Position numbers and translations under genes: made by a program
The notes under the pieces: model-generated
The model's input: only the letters and a program-made list of their open reading frames with translations
The model's database searches: none
Told to the model about the DNA's origin: nothing
Source of the DNA: Gloeocapsa sp. PCC 7428
GTDB lineage: Bacteria; Cyanobacteriota; Cyanobacteriia; Cyanobacteriales; Chroococcidiopsidaceae
DNA length: 64,000 nucleotides
Assembly (NCBI RefSeq): GCF_000317555.1
Contig: NC_019746.1
Coordinates: 124,001-188,000, forward strand
Direction of reading: 5' to 3'
In this document: in pieces, positions 1 to 8,292 of the stretch
Position numbering within the stretch: the stretch's first letter is position 1
Layout of the letters: each line of letters opens with the position of its first letter

Positions 1-1
1 C

Positions 2-493
2 GCTGCAATCTCACTGCCAATCGGAAAAACAATGCTGCAAATTTTTCTAATTACATTGTTGCCAATCGCGATCGGAATGCTCATTCGCCACCAGTTTCCC
101 AACCCAGCGAGGCGCATTGAAAAACAGATGAATCGCCTTGCAGCAGGGTTACTCGCATTGATTATTGCGCTGTTGCTGATCCGTGAAGGCAGCAAGCTTC
201 CGGGCTTCATTGTTCAAGTTGGAATTGGTGTATTGCTGCTTAATCTACTTGCAATCCTGTCAGGTTTGCTAGCTGGAAAGCTGTTCCGGCTACCGACAAA
301 GCAACAGATTTGTATTGCGATCGAGGTTGGCATTCAAAATGGAACGTTAGCGATCGCAATCACTGCTGGTTTACTCAATAATCTTGATATGGCTGTACCT
401 GCTGCTGTTTATAGCTTGCTGATGTACGTAACTGGCTTTGGAGCTATTCTTTACGGCAGAAGAGTAAGCAGTAGTGTGTCTACCTTGAAATAG
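2..493 (+). CDS. Bile acid:sodium symporter (BASS/SBF) family transporter, 3' part only
   Basis: The frame is open to the left edge, so the start lies outside the window; a Met at position 32 is internal. The visible 163 residues are mostly hydrophobic, with about five membrane segments. A conserved-looking stretch (GIQNGTLAIAI) resembles the late transmembrane core of bile acid:sodium symporter family proteins, which move organic anions or small metabolites with sodium across the inner membrane. The C-terminus is short and basic (YGRRVSSS). The substrate cannot be inferred. The next gene begins 60 bp downstream with its own ribosome binding site. Family assignment is fairly secure, specificity is not. 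Confidence 0.7.
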   Translation, partial: AAISLPIGKTMLQIFLITLLPIAIGMLIRHQFPNPARRIEKQMNRLAAGLLALIIALLLIREGSKLPGFIVQVGIGVLLLNLLAILSGLLAGKLFRLPTKQQICIAIEVGIQNGTLAIAITAGLLNNLDMAVPAAVYSLLMYVTGFGAILYGRRVSSSVSTLK

Positions 494-553
494 AAGGATT
501 ACCGTGATTGAGAACGGCTTATACCTGTCGAATAGCGATGAAGGAGAATTTCA

Positions 554-940
554 ATGTCACCTGAGTTAATCCAGAAACTTGTTAAGTCCTACTTTTCCAG
601 TCTTCAAATGATGGATGCAGCCGGATGGGCAGAAAACTTTACGGAAGATGCGGTTATCTATGATCCGGTTGGCAATCCACCTAGTAAAGCGCGTGAGAAT
701 GCTCAAGCCTTCTTTGGACTGCTTTCAATGGCGTTTGAGAAGTTAGAACTCTCTCAAGACAATGTTTTTATTGCAGGCAATGGGGCAGCAGTGAAATGGA
801 CAATGCGAGGGTTGGGCAAGAGCGGAAAGCAGGGAATTACTGAAGGAATCAGTGTGTTTGAAATACATGAGTCTAGAAAGATTCAGCAAGTATCTTCCTA
901 CTGGGATGATGCAGCAATGATGGCTCAAATTAAGGGCTAA
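554..940 (+). CDS. NTF2-like / SnoaL-like small protein
   Basis: This 128-residue protein has the length and pattern of the NTF2-like fold. It has an N-terminal helix pair (LVKSYFSSLQMMDAAGWAE), then the family-typical phrase FTEDAVIYDPVGNPP, and beta strands ending in YWDDAAMM. Members include SnoaL-like polyketide cyclases, ketosteroid isomerase-like enzymes and many uncharacterised proteins that bind small hydrophobic ligands in a cone-shaped pocket. The start is supported by an AAGGAG element nine bases upstream of the ATG. No partner gene indicates a pathway, and the following 250 bp carry no recognisable gene. The function is unknown beyond the fold. Confidence 0.7.
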   Translation: MSPELIQKLVKSYFSSLQMMDAAGWAENFTEDAVIYDPVGNPPSKARENAQAFFGLLSMAFEKLELSQDNVFIAGNGAAVKWTMRGLGKSGKQGITEGISVFEIHESRKIQQVSSYWDDAAMMAQIKG

Positions 941-1210
941 AAACAGTAGACCTGCTTTGAGAATAGATTTTCATCCATGAGTGTAAGCGCGATTCGATCA
1001 GGTCGTCTTCTGCACTATTCCTGATGCAACCTCGATTATCCTCTGAGCATTGAGCCGTTGAACTACAAACTTAGCCTTGACCAAATGCTGGCAACGAAAG
1101 GTTTAAGCAGTTGTACCTAACAAGTGACGAAAGTGAACGAAGGTCATTCTACTTCGTTCAGTCTAGATTGAGACATTCTTCAGATGTTTCTCTCCCATTG
1201 AATCTCTACG

Positions 1211-1421
1211 GATGGAGATAATTTAGCTGAAGCCATTCCTGCTTTTCTGGTGCTCTTTGATTATGCCGCTGACGTTTTCGGTTACGGATGGTATGGCAGT
1301 GGGTTTTATTGCGGATGCCGCGATTAAGATGACTCAAGGCAAGCAACAACCCGTGTCGAAATCGAGCTTGACGCTTGCGGGAATTGCAGTAGCTTACTTT
1401 CTGCTGACCGTGCAATCTTAA
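1211..1421 (+). pseudogene. NCS2 (AzgA-like) purine permease, C-terminal remnant with frameshift
   Basis: Frame 2 encodes LAEAIPAFLVLF (about 1223-1258). The reading then continues one frame over from the ATG at 1263 as MPLTFSVTDGMAVGFI, running to a stop at 1419-1421. Joined, this matches the pattern of the last membrane segments of NCS2 family hypoxanthine/guanine permeases, where an AIPAFLT segment precedes MPLTFSI.DGIA.GFI. The N-terminal roughly 400 residues are missing and a frameshift lies near 1257, so no functional product is expected. It sits directly before another decayed gene. Confidence 0.65.
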
Positions 1422-1445
1422 ATCTTAGAAGGTTGGTTACAGTTT

Positions 1446-1697
1446 ATGCTTCAAAAAGTGGTCATTATTGGAGCGGGCCCAGCTGAACTGCTACTTGCCC
1501 ATTATTTATTGCGTTAGGGCAAGTATCGCGTAGAGATTTGTGAGCGACGGGCTGATATGCATTTGGTCGATGCCTCGCAAGATCGCACGTTTCCCATCTC
1601 GCTTCAGGAACGAGGCAGGACACTCCGCGTGATTGCGGGCTTAGAGGAGGCGATCGCTGCTGCGAGTGTGTTCTGCAACGGCACAAAGATTTGGTAG
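1446..1697 (+). pseudogene. FAD-dependent monooxygenase (kynurenine 3-monooxygenase-like), N-terminal fragment
   Basis: Translation from the ATG at 1446 begins MLQKVVIIGAGPAELLLAHY, an FAD-binding Rossmann fold with GxGPAxxxLA. It continues in frame after an internal TAG at 1515-1517 with VEICERRAD and DASQDRTFPISLQERG, features of class A flavin monooxygenases related to kynurenine 3-monooxygenase. The similarity stops near 1690, where a 23-bp sequence shared with position 6424 begins. The gene is therefore both interrupted by a stop codon and truncated to about 80 of some 400-450 residues. Confidence 0.65.
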
Positions 1698-1712
1698 TCC
1701 TGAATAAGTAAG
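1690..1712 (+). repeat. 23-bp sequence shared with 6424-6446
   Basis: The sequence beginning TTTGGTAGTCCT and ending AATAAGTAAG occurs here and at 6424-6446 with a single G/A difference. Here it ends similarity to the FAD monooxygenase; there it ends similarity to an IS6-type transposase. Both junctions suggest it is the end of a mobile element or a recombination joint. The identity of the element is unknown. Confidence 0.5.
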
Positions 1713-2599
1713 AGGTCATTTATAAAGAAAAGTTGAAACTGGCGAGGGTTGAGGCAATAGGTTCTGACGATGACATGTTAGTAAGCTTAAAGCGATGCCT
1801 ATGACCAGAAAAGCCTATAAAAGTGACCTGAGCGATGAAGAATGGAGAATCATTGAGCAGTTAATTCCACCTCCTAAATCGGGGGGACATCCGCGTACAG
1901 TAGACATGCGTGAGGTCGTCAATGCCATCTTTTATTTGCTACGAACTGGTTGTTCATGGGAGATGCTTCCTAATGACTTGCCTCGTTACTCAACAGTTTA
2001 TTATTTTCGACGCTGGCAAAAGCATGGGGTTTGGGAACAGATAAATCAAGTATTGCGTGAACAAGTACGGATGAAGCAAGGTAAGTCTCATCAAGCTACT
2101 GCGGCAATTATTGATAGCCAGTCCGTAAAAACGACGGAAAAAAAGGGAAGTATCCGGTTTCGACGGCGGCAAGCTAGTTAAAGGTCGCAAACGCCATATC
2201 GTCGTAGATACACAAGGACTACTCATGGGTGTGGTAGTGACCGAAGCTAATGCTTCAGAACGATTAGGGGCAATAATAGTATTGTCACAAGAGTGTTATA
2301 ACTCCAAGGCTTTAGAGCTAATTTGGGTAGATTCTGGATACAAGGGAGAAAATTTTGCACAAGCTGTGATGGTAGTGTGCGGTGCACAAGTAGAAGTAGT
2401 CAAGCAGATTACAGATGGGTTTGAAGTGTTACCCAGAAGATGGGTGGTTGAACGTACATTTGGCTGGTTGAACTGGTATCGTCGATTGAGTAAGGATTAT
2501 GAACTGGGAGAGAGGTGAGTGAGTCTATGATCTATGCTGCTATGGTGCGGTTGATGCTGAGACGATTAGCTGCTTAATTTTTACTTTATAAATTAGCTC
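1712..2599 (+). mobile_element. IS5-family insertion sequence (888 bp) with 3-bp TAA target duplication
   Basis: The left end reads GAGGTCATTTATAAAG from 1712. The right end, on the complementary strand from 2599, reads GAGCTAATTTATAAAG, so 14 of 16 terminal bases match. The element is bordered on both sides by TAA (1709-1711 and 2600-2602), a 3-bp duplication expected for IS1031/IS5-type insertions. It contains one transposase reading frame disrupted in two places. The ends were found by direct comparison of the two flanks of the transposase gene. Confidence 0.75.
1795..2577 (+). pseudogene. IS5-family DDE transposase, two frameshifts
   Basis: The product starts MPMTRKAYKSDLSDEEW and carries the DDE-transposase signposts of IS5-type elements: D in IIDSQSVK, D in WVDSGYKG and E in VVERTFGWL. 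Frame 1 runs to about 2145; the continuation GFDGGKLVKGRKRHIVVD is one frame over, downstream of a run of seven A (2138-2144). Six A would restore the frame. A second shift near 2510 separates RLSKDYELGER from the expected C-terminus SESMIYAAMVRLMLRRLAA, which ends at 2577. The first shift could in principle be bridged by slippage on the A run, but the second makes activity unlikely. It fills the IS element bounded by matching inverted repeats. Confidence 0.8.
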
Positions 2600-2966
2600 T
2601 AACAGACATCTGTTGAAGCGTAATTTTGTAGTAACTTCATAACTTTGCCATACGTTCGTCAAAAGTATTTGAAATGATACAGATGAGCGATTTTTTCAGG
2701 GTTCTGTTAGTTTAGTCAATGATCGCTCTGATGTCTTTTTGAGGTTTATTGATGACGCTCGAAGAGATTCAAAATAGAGACTACAAATGTAGATTTCTTG
2801 TTGACTAAAAAAGGTTAACTGCGGTTTTTACTACTTAAAATTTAATTCTTCTAGGTGAATGATTGAACAATCGATTACGTGAGTAATGTTCAATCTAGGA
2901 TCGCAAAGCTAAATTCCAAATTGTGTTACTTTCGTTGACCCTTCTACTCAATTCACTCGGAGGATT
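2600..2966. other. Intergenic region upstream of pstS
   Basis: No gene is recognised. It starts with the right target duplication of the IS5 element and contains a small perfect palindrome, AACAGA-CA-TCTGTT (2601-2614). AT-rich sequence from about 2800 probably holds the pstS promoter; AACTGCGG and CTTAAAAT/TTAATTCT tracts were examined as Pho-box-like repeats but do not match the tandem 8-mer pattern well enough to call. Confidence 0.4.
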
Positions 2967-4055
2967 ATGCTGTTCAAACGAGTCAGACGGCTCAAGCGAC
3001 CTAAGTCACTGGTGTTCTTTATTATCGTGGCGATTACTGTGATGGGTATCAAAGCCTGTGCGCCTGCTCAATCTCCAGCGAACCAAGCGGCTGCTGAGTC
3101 TCCTGCAACCGAAGCAACTGTCACAGATTTGACGGGAGATGTGGTCACAGATGGTTCCAGCACTGTATTCCCTATTGCTGAAGCAATGGCGGAAGAATTT
3201 CAAAAAGCAAATCCCAATGTTCGGGTGACGGTGGGAACGTCTGGAACTGGCGGTGGCTTTGAGAAGTTTTGTGCTGGAGAGACGGCAATTTCTAATGCAT
3301 CACGACCAATCGAAGCTGATGAAAAGGAACTTTGTCGCACCGGAGGCGTAGAATTTATTGAACTGCCGATTGCCTTTGATGCGCTGACGGTTGTAGTTCA
3401 TCCAGAAAATACCTGGGCAAGAGAACTGACAACGGCTGAATTAAGAACAATGTGGGAACCTGCGGCGCAAGGTGAAATCACTAATTGGAATCAAATCCGT
3501 TCTGATTTTCCTGATGCTCCGTTAGCTTTGTTCGGACCCGGAACGGATTCTGGTACATTTGATTACTTCACGGAAGCCATTAACGGTGAGGAAGGAGCCA
3601 GTCGAGGTGATTTTACCGCTAGTGAAGATGACAACGTATTAGTTCAGGGTGTTGCCGGAAACAGAAATGCTTTGGGTTACTTCGGGCTGGCTTACTATGA
3701 GGCTAATCAGGATCGATTGGAGCGGGTTGCGATCGACGATGGTAATGCTGACAACGGGTCAGGATTTGTTTCACCCAGTCCAGAAACCGTACTGGATGGC
3801 ACCTATCAACCGCTGTCCCGTCCACTGTTCATCTATGTCAATAGCCAAATGCTCGATCGCCCAGAGGTCAAAGCATTTGTCGATTTTTATCTCGATCCTG
3901 CCCATAGAAACCTGGTGAATGAGTCGGGTTACATTGCCATGTCTGATCCGGTTTATGACCTGGTTTTGGCACGATTGAACAATCGCACAACTGGTTCTTT
4001 GTTTGAAGGAGCCACAGTGGGTGTAAACATTCAAGACGTGTTGGCGAAGCAGTAG
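2967..4055 (+). CDS. pstS: PstS-type phosphate-binding lipoprotein
   Basis: This 362-residue protein is the periplasmic substrate-binding component of a high-affinity phosphate ABC importer. A hydrophobic N-terminal helix ends in IKAC at residues 28-31, a lipobox-like site, so it is probably a lipoprotein tethered to the inner membrane. The mature part starts with a low-complexity Ala/Pro/Glu/Thr linker. Family motifs follow: TDGSSTVFPIAEAMAEEF, GTSGTGGGFEKFC and GPGTDSGTFDYF, the serine and threonine loops that bind phosphate in PstS/SphX proteins. The start is supported by GGAGG five bases upstream of the ATG. It is followed by pstC and pstA, with a hairpin in the first gap. Induction by phosphate starvation is expected for the family but no operator was identified. 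Confidence 0.93.
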   Translation: MLFKRVRRLKRPKSLVFFIIVAITVMGIKACAPAQSPANQAAAESPATEATVTDLTGDVVTDGSSTVFPIAEAMAEEFQKANPNVRVTVGTSGTGGGFEKFCAGETAISNASRPIEADEKELCRTGGVEFIELPIAFDALTVVVHPENTWARELTTAELRTMWEPAAQGEITNWNQIRSDFPDAPLALFGPGTDSGTFDYFTEAINGEEGASRGDFTASEDDNVLVQGVAGNRNALGYFGLAYYEANQDRLERVAIDDGNADNGSGFVSPSPETVLDGTYQPLSRPLFIYVNSQMLDRPEVKAFVDFYLDPAHRNLVNESGYIAMSDPVYDLVLARLNNRTTGSLFEGATVGVNIQDVLAKQ

Positions 4056-4067
4056 TAGCACATCAAC

Positions 4068-4100
4068 CAATCCCTGGTTTCTTTGAGGAGCTGGGGATTG
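4068..4100 (+). promoter_or_regulatory. Intercistronic stem-loop between pstS and pstC
   Basis: CAATCCC (4068-4074) pairs with GGGATTG (4094-4100) around a 19-nt loop. It lies 12 nt after the pstS stop and 23 nt before pstC. There is no long T tract, so it more likely attenuates or protects the 3' end of the pstS transcript, which would favour excess binding protein over permease, as is common in binding-protein operons. The function is inferred. Confidence 0.45.
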
Positions 4101-4122
4101 TTTACTTCTACGGCAAATCTAT

Positions 4123-5061
4123 ATGAATCATCCTACATGGACAACGCACTCGTCCGATGCCACGTGGCAAGCTAACCGCAAACTCGATCGCTGGACAGGG
4201 CAGTTAATTAAGCTGGTCTGTGGGCTATGCACTCTAGTATCTATCATTACGACGATCGGCATTGTGGCAACCTTGATTTTTGAAACCATAGAGTTTTTCC
4301 GCCAAGTGTCACTGTGGCAATTTCTCACAGATACTCAGTGGACTCCATTGTTTACCAACGCCCGATTTGGAATTTTTGTCCTGATCAGTGCAACGGTCAT
4401 GACCTCCACGATCGCTCTGTGTGTTGCCTTGCCAATCGGTTTATTATCTGCCATTTGTCTCAGCGAGTATGCTTCTCCTGAACTGCGTCGCTGGCTCAAA
4501 CCAGCATTGGAAGTTCTAGCAGGAGTTCCCTCAGTGGTGTACGGTTACTTCGCCCTGTTGTTCGTCACCCCTTTGCTCCAGCAGTTCATACCTGGGCTGG
4601 AAGCATTCAATGCCCTGAGTGCTGGACTGGTGATGGGAATTGCTGTTACGCCGTTAGTCGCATCTTTAAGTGAAGATGCCATTTATGCAGTGCCCCAAAG
4701 TTTGCGGCAAGGAGCCTATGCGCTGGGTGCCACAAAGCGAGAAACGATCGTCAAAATTGTTTTACCTGCTGCCCTTTCGGGAATAGTCGCAGCCTCCATT
4801 CTGGCTATCTCACGGGCGATTGGTGAAACCATGATTGTGACGCTCGCGGCTGGGCAGAATCCGCGCTTGACCCTCGATCCGCGCGTACCTGTGGCAACCA
4901 TGACGGCATTCATCGCGCAAGTGAGTTTAGGCGATACGCCCGTTACCTCCCTGGCTTACAAAACCATGTTTGCCGTTGGCATGACTCTGTTTTTGATGAC
5001 TCTGACGCTCAACATTGTTAGCTTCTGGTTTGTTCGTCGTTTTCGGATGATTTACGAATGA
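4123..5061 (+). CDS. pstC: Phosphate ABC transporter permease PstC
   Basis: This 312-residue integral membrane protein has about six transmembrane helices and forms one half of the phosphate translocation channel. The N-terminal region is a 30-residue cytoplasmic lead followed by a first helix ([18 protein letters not shown]). The EAA-loop pattern that contacts the ATPase is recognisable near residues 195-235 ([20 protein letters not shown], then [12 protein letters not shown]). The [16 protein letters not shown] segment is characteristic of PstC. Its stop codon overlaps the pstA start in an ATGA, so the two are translationally coupled. No pstB follows in the window, so the ATPase must be supplied from elsewhere. 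Confidence 0.93.
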   Translation: MNHPTWTTHSSDATWQANRKLDRWTGQLIKLVCGLCTLVSIITTIGIVATLIFETIEFFRQVSLWQFLTDTQWTPLFTNARFGIFVLISATVMTSTIALCVALPIGLLSAICLSEYASPELRRWLKPALEVLAGVPSVVYGYFALLFVTPLLQQFIPGLEAFNALSAGLVMGIAVTPLVASLSEDAIYAVPQSLRQGAYALGATKRETIVKIVLPAALSGIVAASILAISRAIGETMIVTLAAGQNPRLTLDPRVPVATMTAFIAQVSLGDTPVTSLAYKTMFAVGMTLFLMTLTLNIVSFWFVRRFRMIYE

Positions 5062-5999
5062 CTCCTATCGATACACAATCTTTGTCCTCCGACGCTACCC
5101 CGTTGCGAACAAAGTTTGCTTCATCTCGAGCAATTCGCTATGGATTGGATTGGGCGTTTACAATCGTCACTTGGACAGCAACATTGGTCGCGCTGGCTGT
5201 GCTAGCAACGCTGCTAATAGATATCGCGATGGATGGTATTCCGCGAATTAATTGGGACTTTCTCACCAGCTTTCCGTCTCGCCGCCCTGAACAAGCTGGA
5301 ATTTTGTCTGCCTTGGCTGGGAGCCTGTGGCTTCTGGGAGTGGTGATTTGTATTGGCTTTCCGGTTGGTGTAGGGGCCGGGATTTTTCTGGAGGAATTTG
5401 CCGATTGCTCCTGGCTCACCAAAGTCCTGGAAATTAACATCAGCAATTTGGCGGGTGTGCCGTCGATCATCTACGGGTTACTCGGTTTGCAGATGTTTGT
5501 TCGGGTGCTGCAACCAATCACGGGTGGACGGACGGTGCTGGCAGGTGGCTTAACGCTATCGCTCCTTGTATTGCCGATTATTATCGTGGCAACCCGTGAA
5601 TCCTTGCGTGCCGTTCCCAGCAGTGTACGGGAAGGTGGTTACGCTCTGGGTGCAACCTGTTGGCAAGTCGTATGGGAGCTGGTGCTGCCCCAAGCTTTTC
5701 CTGGAATTCTCACTGGCACAATTCTGGCACTTTCACGAGCAATCGGTGAAACTGCCTCTCTGATTACGATCGGTGCGCTCACCTTTATTGCGTTTCTGCC
5801 ACCCCTCTCGCTGGAAGGATTACGCACCCCGTTCACCGCATTGCCAATTCAAACCTTCAATTGGGTGTCTCGCCCACAAACTGCCTTTCACACGAATGCG
5901 GCAGCAGCGATCGTCGTGTTAATGGTTGTATTGCTGTTAATGAACGCTATAGCCATTTACCTGCGAGACAGACTTCGACGTAATCAATCACCCGTCTGA
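5058..5999 (+). CDS. pstA: Phosphate ABC transporter permease PstA
   Basis: This 313-residue membrane protein is the second half of the phosphate channel. It shows the paired PstA motifs [18 protein letters not shown] and [22 protein letters not shown], followed by [17 protein letters not shown]. About six transmembrane helices are evident. The ATG overlaps the pstC stop by four bases. Downstream, only a truncated response regulator and transposase debris are found before a resolvase gene, so the expected pstB is missing at this locus. Whether pstB was lost here or always lay elsewhere cannot be decided from the window. Confidence 0.93.
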   Translation: MTPIDTQSLSSDATPLRTKFASSRAIRYGLDWAFTIVTWTATLVALAVLATLLIDIAMDGIPRINWDFLTSFPSRRPEQAGILSALAGSLWLLGVVICIGFPVGVGAGIFLEEFADCSWLTKVLEINISNLAGVPSIIYGLLGLQMFVRVLQPITGGRTVLAGGLTLSLLVLPIIIVATRESLRAVPSSVREGGYALGATCWQVVWELVLPQAFPGILTGTILALSRAIGETASLITIGALTFIAFLPPLSLEGLRTPFTALPIQTFNWVSRPQTAFHTNAAAAIVVLMVVLLLMNAIAIYLRDRLRRNQSPV

Positions 6000-6073
6000 T
6001 AGAGCGAAGATTGATATAATCACTTAAACTTCATTTATTTCCTACTTCTCTTAGCCCTACTTCTCCTAGATCC

Positions 6074-6180
6074 ATGAGTGTCCTACTTGTTGAAGATGAA
6101 CCTGGCATGGCGCAACTGATTTGCCAGGGTTTAGAACGAAACCAGCTATGCGGTGGATGTGGTTGTGTCGCAAAAACGAT
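6074..6180 (+). pseudogene. Response regulator, receiver-domain N-terminal fragment
   Basis: Translation from 6074 gives MSVLLVEDEPGMAQLICQGL, the start of a CheY-like receiver domain with the acidic pair (EDE) next to the phosphorylation pocket. After ERN the frame shifts: the expected YAVDVVVS continuation is in another frame at about 6145-6170. The phosphoacceptor region and output domain are absent. It lies 75 bp after pstA, but the residual sequence cannot say whether this was a Pho-type regulator. It abuts the IS6-type transposase fragment. Confidence 0.6.
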
Positions 6181-6214
6181 TTGAGAACAGAAAATTCTTC
6201 TCAATTCCTGTTTG

Positions 6215-6427
6215 TTATTGTGCAGTTCCAAAAAGTTGAGATACTAACTCTATTGATGCTCGTACATCGCCTTTTTTAAGGTGTTGAACCTGACCTTTGC
6301 GGATCATGTTCATTGCCTCAAATCCTCTCAAGGTTCGTCGAACGCTGTTGAACGAACCAAATCCCATTCCCAGTTGTGTTAATCGCTTGATGAAACAATG
6401 GTCTTGCTCGACTCGCTTGAGTGTTTG
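6215..6427 (-). pseudogene. IS6-family transposase, C-terminal fragment
   Basis: On the minus strand this frame encodes TLKRVEQDHCFIKRL, then GFGSFNSVRRTLRGFEAMNM and IRKGQVQHL, ending SQLFGTAQ. This is the C-terminal end of IS6/IS240-type DDE transposases, including the last catalytic Glu in VEQDH. About two thirds of the protein is missing. Similarity ends at the 23-bp sequence (6424-6446) also found at 1690, immediately followed by a tract of repeats that looks like a different element's end. Confidence 0.7.
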
Positions 6428-6446
6428 GTAGTCCTAAATAAGTAAG
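6424..6446 (+). repeat. Second copy of the 23-bp junction sequence
   Basis: This copy matches 1690-1712 at 22 of 23 positions and has the same orientation. It lies at the breakpoint of the IS6-type transposase fragment and directly precedes the array of short imperfect repeats at 6469-6625. Confidence 0.5.
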
Positions 6447-6468
6447 GGTAGAAGGGGAAATAGTTGTA

Positions 6469-6625
6469 GCGGCTTGAAATCATAATCGCTCCGGCTCGAA
6501 ATCAACACTTATTTCCGGATCAGATTAACCGATACTGAAAGGACGCTTCGGCTCAGATTAAATGAAACTGGGCGCACATTATCTGTGAATGGGCTTGAAA
6601 TCATCTGCCCTGGCTTACATTACTT
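6469..6625 (+). repeat. Six imperfect short direct repeats, transposon-end-like
   Basis: Six copies related to CGGCTYgAAATcA / CGGCTCAGATTAA begin near 6469, 6491, 6515, 6549, 6591 and 6610, spaced 19-43 bp apart. Such irregularly spaced subterminal repeats are how Tn7-like and Tn5053-like elements arrange their TnsB/TniA-type transposase sites. A serine resolvase, a common partner in Tn5053-like elements, begins 200 bp downstream. No transposase of that class is present in the window, so this would be a solitary or deleted end. Resolvase res subsites are an alternative reading. Confidence 0.45.
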
Positions 6626-6827
6626 GAAAATAGCTGAGACTCTCACTAGGGCAGGGAAAGAAGACAGCTAAGTCAAAAAGAGTTAAGAAAACGACCGTTT
6701 TGTTTACCTTTTTACCCCTGCTCTCAAACAACAGAAAAATCGGTATCGTTTGGTTAAAAAACTCATAAATTTTATCAAAGGCAGAATATACTCCAAGGTA
6801 ATCGAGTTTCTTGACCCTTTACCAGTG

Positions 6828-7259
6828 ATGCTGATTGGTTACGCTCGCATTTCAACGGACGATCTGCATCTGCAAAGAGATGCATTGCAGCAAGCAGAGT
6901 GTACGAAGATCTACGAGGATCGGGTAAGCGGTGCAAAAGCGGAGCGACCTGGATTTAGCCGACTACTTGAGGTGGCGCGGTTGGGAGACGTAGTTGTTGT
7001 CTGGCGACTAGATCGGCTAGGTAGATCGCTCAAGGATTTGATTCAAACGGTAGAGGTTCTTGAGAATCGAGGGATAGAGCTTCATAGCCTCCAGGAAGCG
7101 ATCGCTACTAGCTCCAGTGGTGGCAAACTTATCTTTCATTTATTCGGGGCGTTGGCAGAGTTTGAGCGTCAGCTGATTCAAGAGCGTACGCAAGCTGGTC
7201 TTGTGGTGGCACGAGCACGGGGACGCCTGGGTAGGAGACCTAAGGCTCTCGAGGAATAA
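6828..7259 (+). CDS. Serine site-specific recombinase (resolvase/invertase), lacking the C-terminal HTH
   Basis: The start is taken at the internal Met of MLIGYARISTDDLHLQRDAL; the open frame extends 26 codons upstream but that part does not resemble the family. The catalytic serine is in YARIST, with conserved arginines in VWRLDRLGRSLKDL and in the ALAEFERQLIQERT helix. The product ends at RGRLGRRPKALEE, 143 residues, where full resolvases of about 180-200 residues continue with a Hin-type helix-turn-helix. It may therefore be catalytically folded but unable to bind res sites, and is probably a remnant. It lies downstream of transposon-end-like repeats. Confidence 0.85.
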   Translation: MLIGYARISTDDLHLQRDALQQAECTKIYEDRVSGAKAERPGFSRLLEVARLGDVVVVWRLDRLGRSLKDLIQTVEVLENRGIELHSLQEAIATSSSGGKLIFHLFGALAEFERQLIQERTQAGLVVARARGRLGRRPKALEE

Positions 7260-7623
7260 AGCAGGAACTAACCACCTCAATGCGTTTATTTGATTTTTGC
7301 TCATTTCCTCACCCGTGAATGATATGAGAGAGCATAGGTTACAGAGACTTATCAAGGTTGTTATGAAATTGACCTTCCTAGCGCTTTAATCGTCAAAATT
7401 TAAACTGCTAGTGCATCTATTACTACTTAGCGCTAAGATGCGATCGCCGCAAACAAATCATTAGATATACGGTAGTGTTTGACAAGATTGGCACCTGTTT
7501 TAGTCTAGACAAGCCCCGCGTTAAATTAGTAGAACTTACTGCGCCTACCCATATGTAAGTATTTTGCAAAGCACATGAACTTTTTATCATGCTGTGCCCA
7601 ATAGAGTGCCGAAGAATAACACT
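7260..7623. other. Intergenic region, nothing recognised
   Basis: No coding similarity, repeat array or clear hairpin was found between the resolvase and the GST gene. The GST promoter must lie here. The interval is AT-rich without an obvious consensus. Confidence 0.4.
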
Positions 7624-8292
7624 ATGATTGTCGTTCACCACTTAAATAACTCCCGCTCCCAGCGCATACTCTGGTTGCTAGAAGAACTCGAACTAAATTA
7701 TGAAATCAAGCGCTACGAGCGCAAACCAAAAACAATGCTTGCACCAGAATCGCTGCGTGAGGTACATCCATTAGGTAAGTCTCCAGTAATTACCGATGAA
7801 GCACTAACTTTGGCAGAATCTGGGGCTATTATTGAGTATCTAGTTGAGCGTTATGGTAAGGGACGATTTGTGCCACCACCAGGCACAGCAGAACGGTTAC
7901 GGTATACCTACTGGTTACACTATGCTGAAGGCTCTGCAATGCCGCTACTCTTATTAAAATTAGTGTTTGACCGGATTGAGCAGCAAGCGCCTTTTTTTGT
8001 CAAACCGATGGCGCAGTTGATTGCAAATCAAACAAAAAGTTCTTTCATAGAACCCCGAATTAAACAACATCTTAATTATTTAGAAGCAGAACTTGGAAAA
8101 AGCCTGTGGTTTGCAGGTGAGGAATTTACCGCAGCCGATGTTCAAATGAGCTTTCCTATCGAGGTAGCGGTTAGTCGAGCAGGCTTAGACGCAAGTTATC
8201 CTAAGTTAATCGACTTTCTGGAACGCATTCACGCACGTCCAGCATACCAACGCGCTTTAGAACGAGGCGGCACTTATGAGCTACTGAGTTGA
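7624..8292 (+). CDS. Glutathione S-transferase family protein
   Basis: This 222-residue protein has the two-domain GST layout. The N-terminal thioredoxin-like domain (1-80) starts MIVVHHLNNSRSQRILWLLEEL, with the family-typical S-QR pattern at the glutathione site, HPLGKSPVI with the cis-proline loop, and LAESGAIIEYLVERY. An all-helical C-terminal domain includes WFAGEEFTAADVQMSFP, the conserved N-capping/hydrophobic staple region. It would conjugate or reduce small electrophiles with glutathione in the cytosol. The frame is open 10 codons upstream, but the chosen Met begins the conserved strand. It is intact, unlike its neighbours on both sides. Confidence 0.85.
   Translation: MIVVHHLNNSRSQRILWLLEELELNYEIKRYERKPKTMLAPESLREVHPLGKSPVITDEALTLAESGAIIEYLVERYGKGRFVPPPGTAERLRYTYWLHYAEGSAMPLLLLKLVFDRIEQQAPFFVKPMAQLIANQTKSSFIEPRIKQHLNYLEAELGKSLWFAGEEFTAADVQMSFPIEVAVSRAGLDASYPKLIDFLERIHARPAYQRALERGGTYELLS

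Noticed and set aside
2800-2860. Possible Pho box upstream of pstS
   Set aside because: TTAA-containing octamers are present but spacing and sequence do not fit three tandem repeats; AT-rich background gives chance matches.
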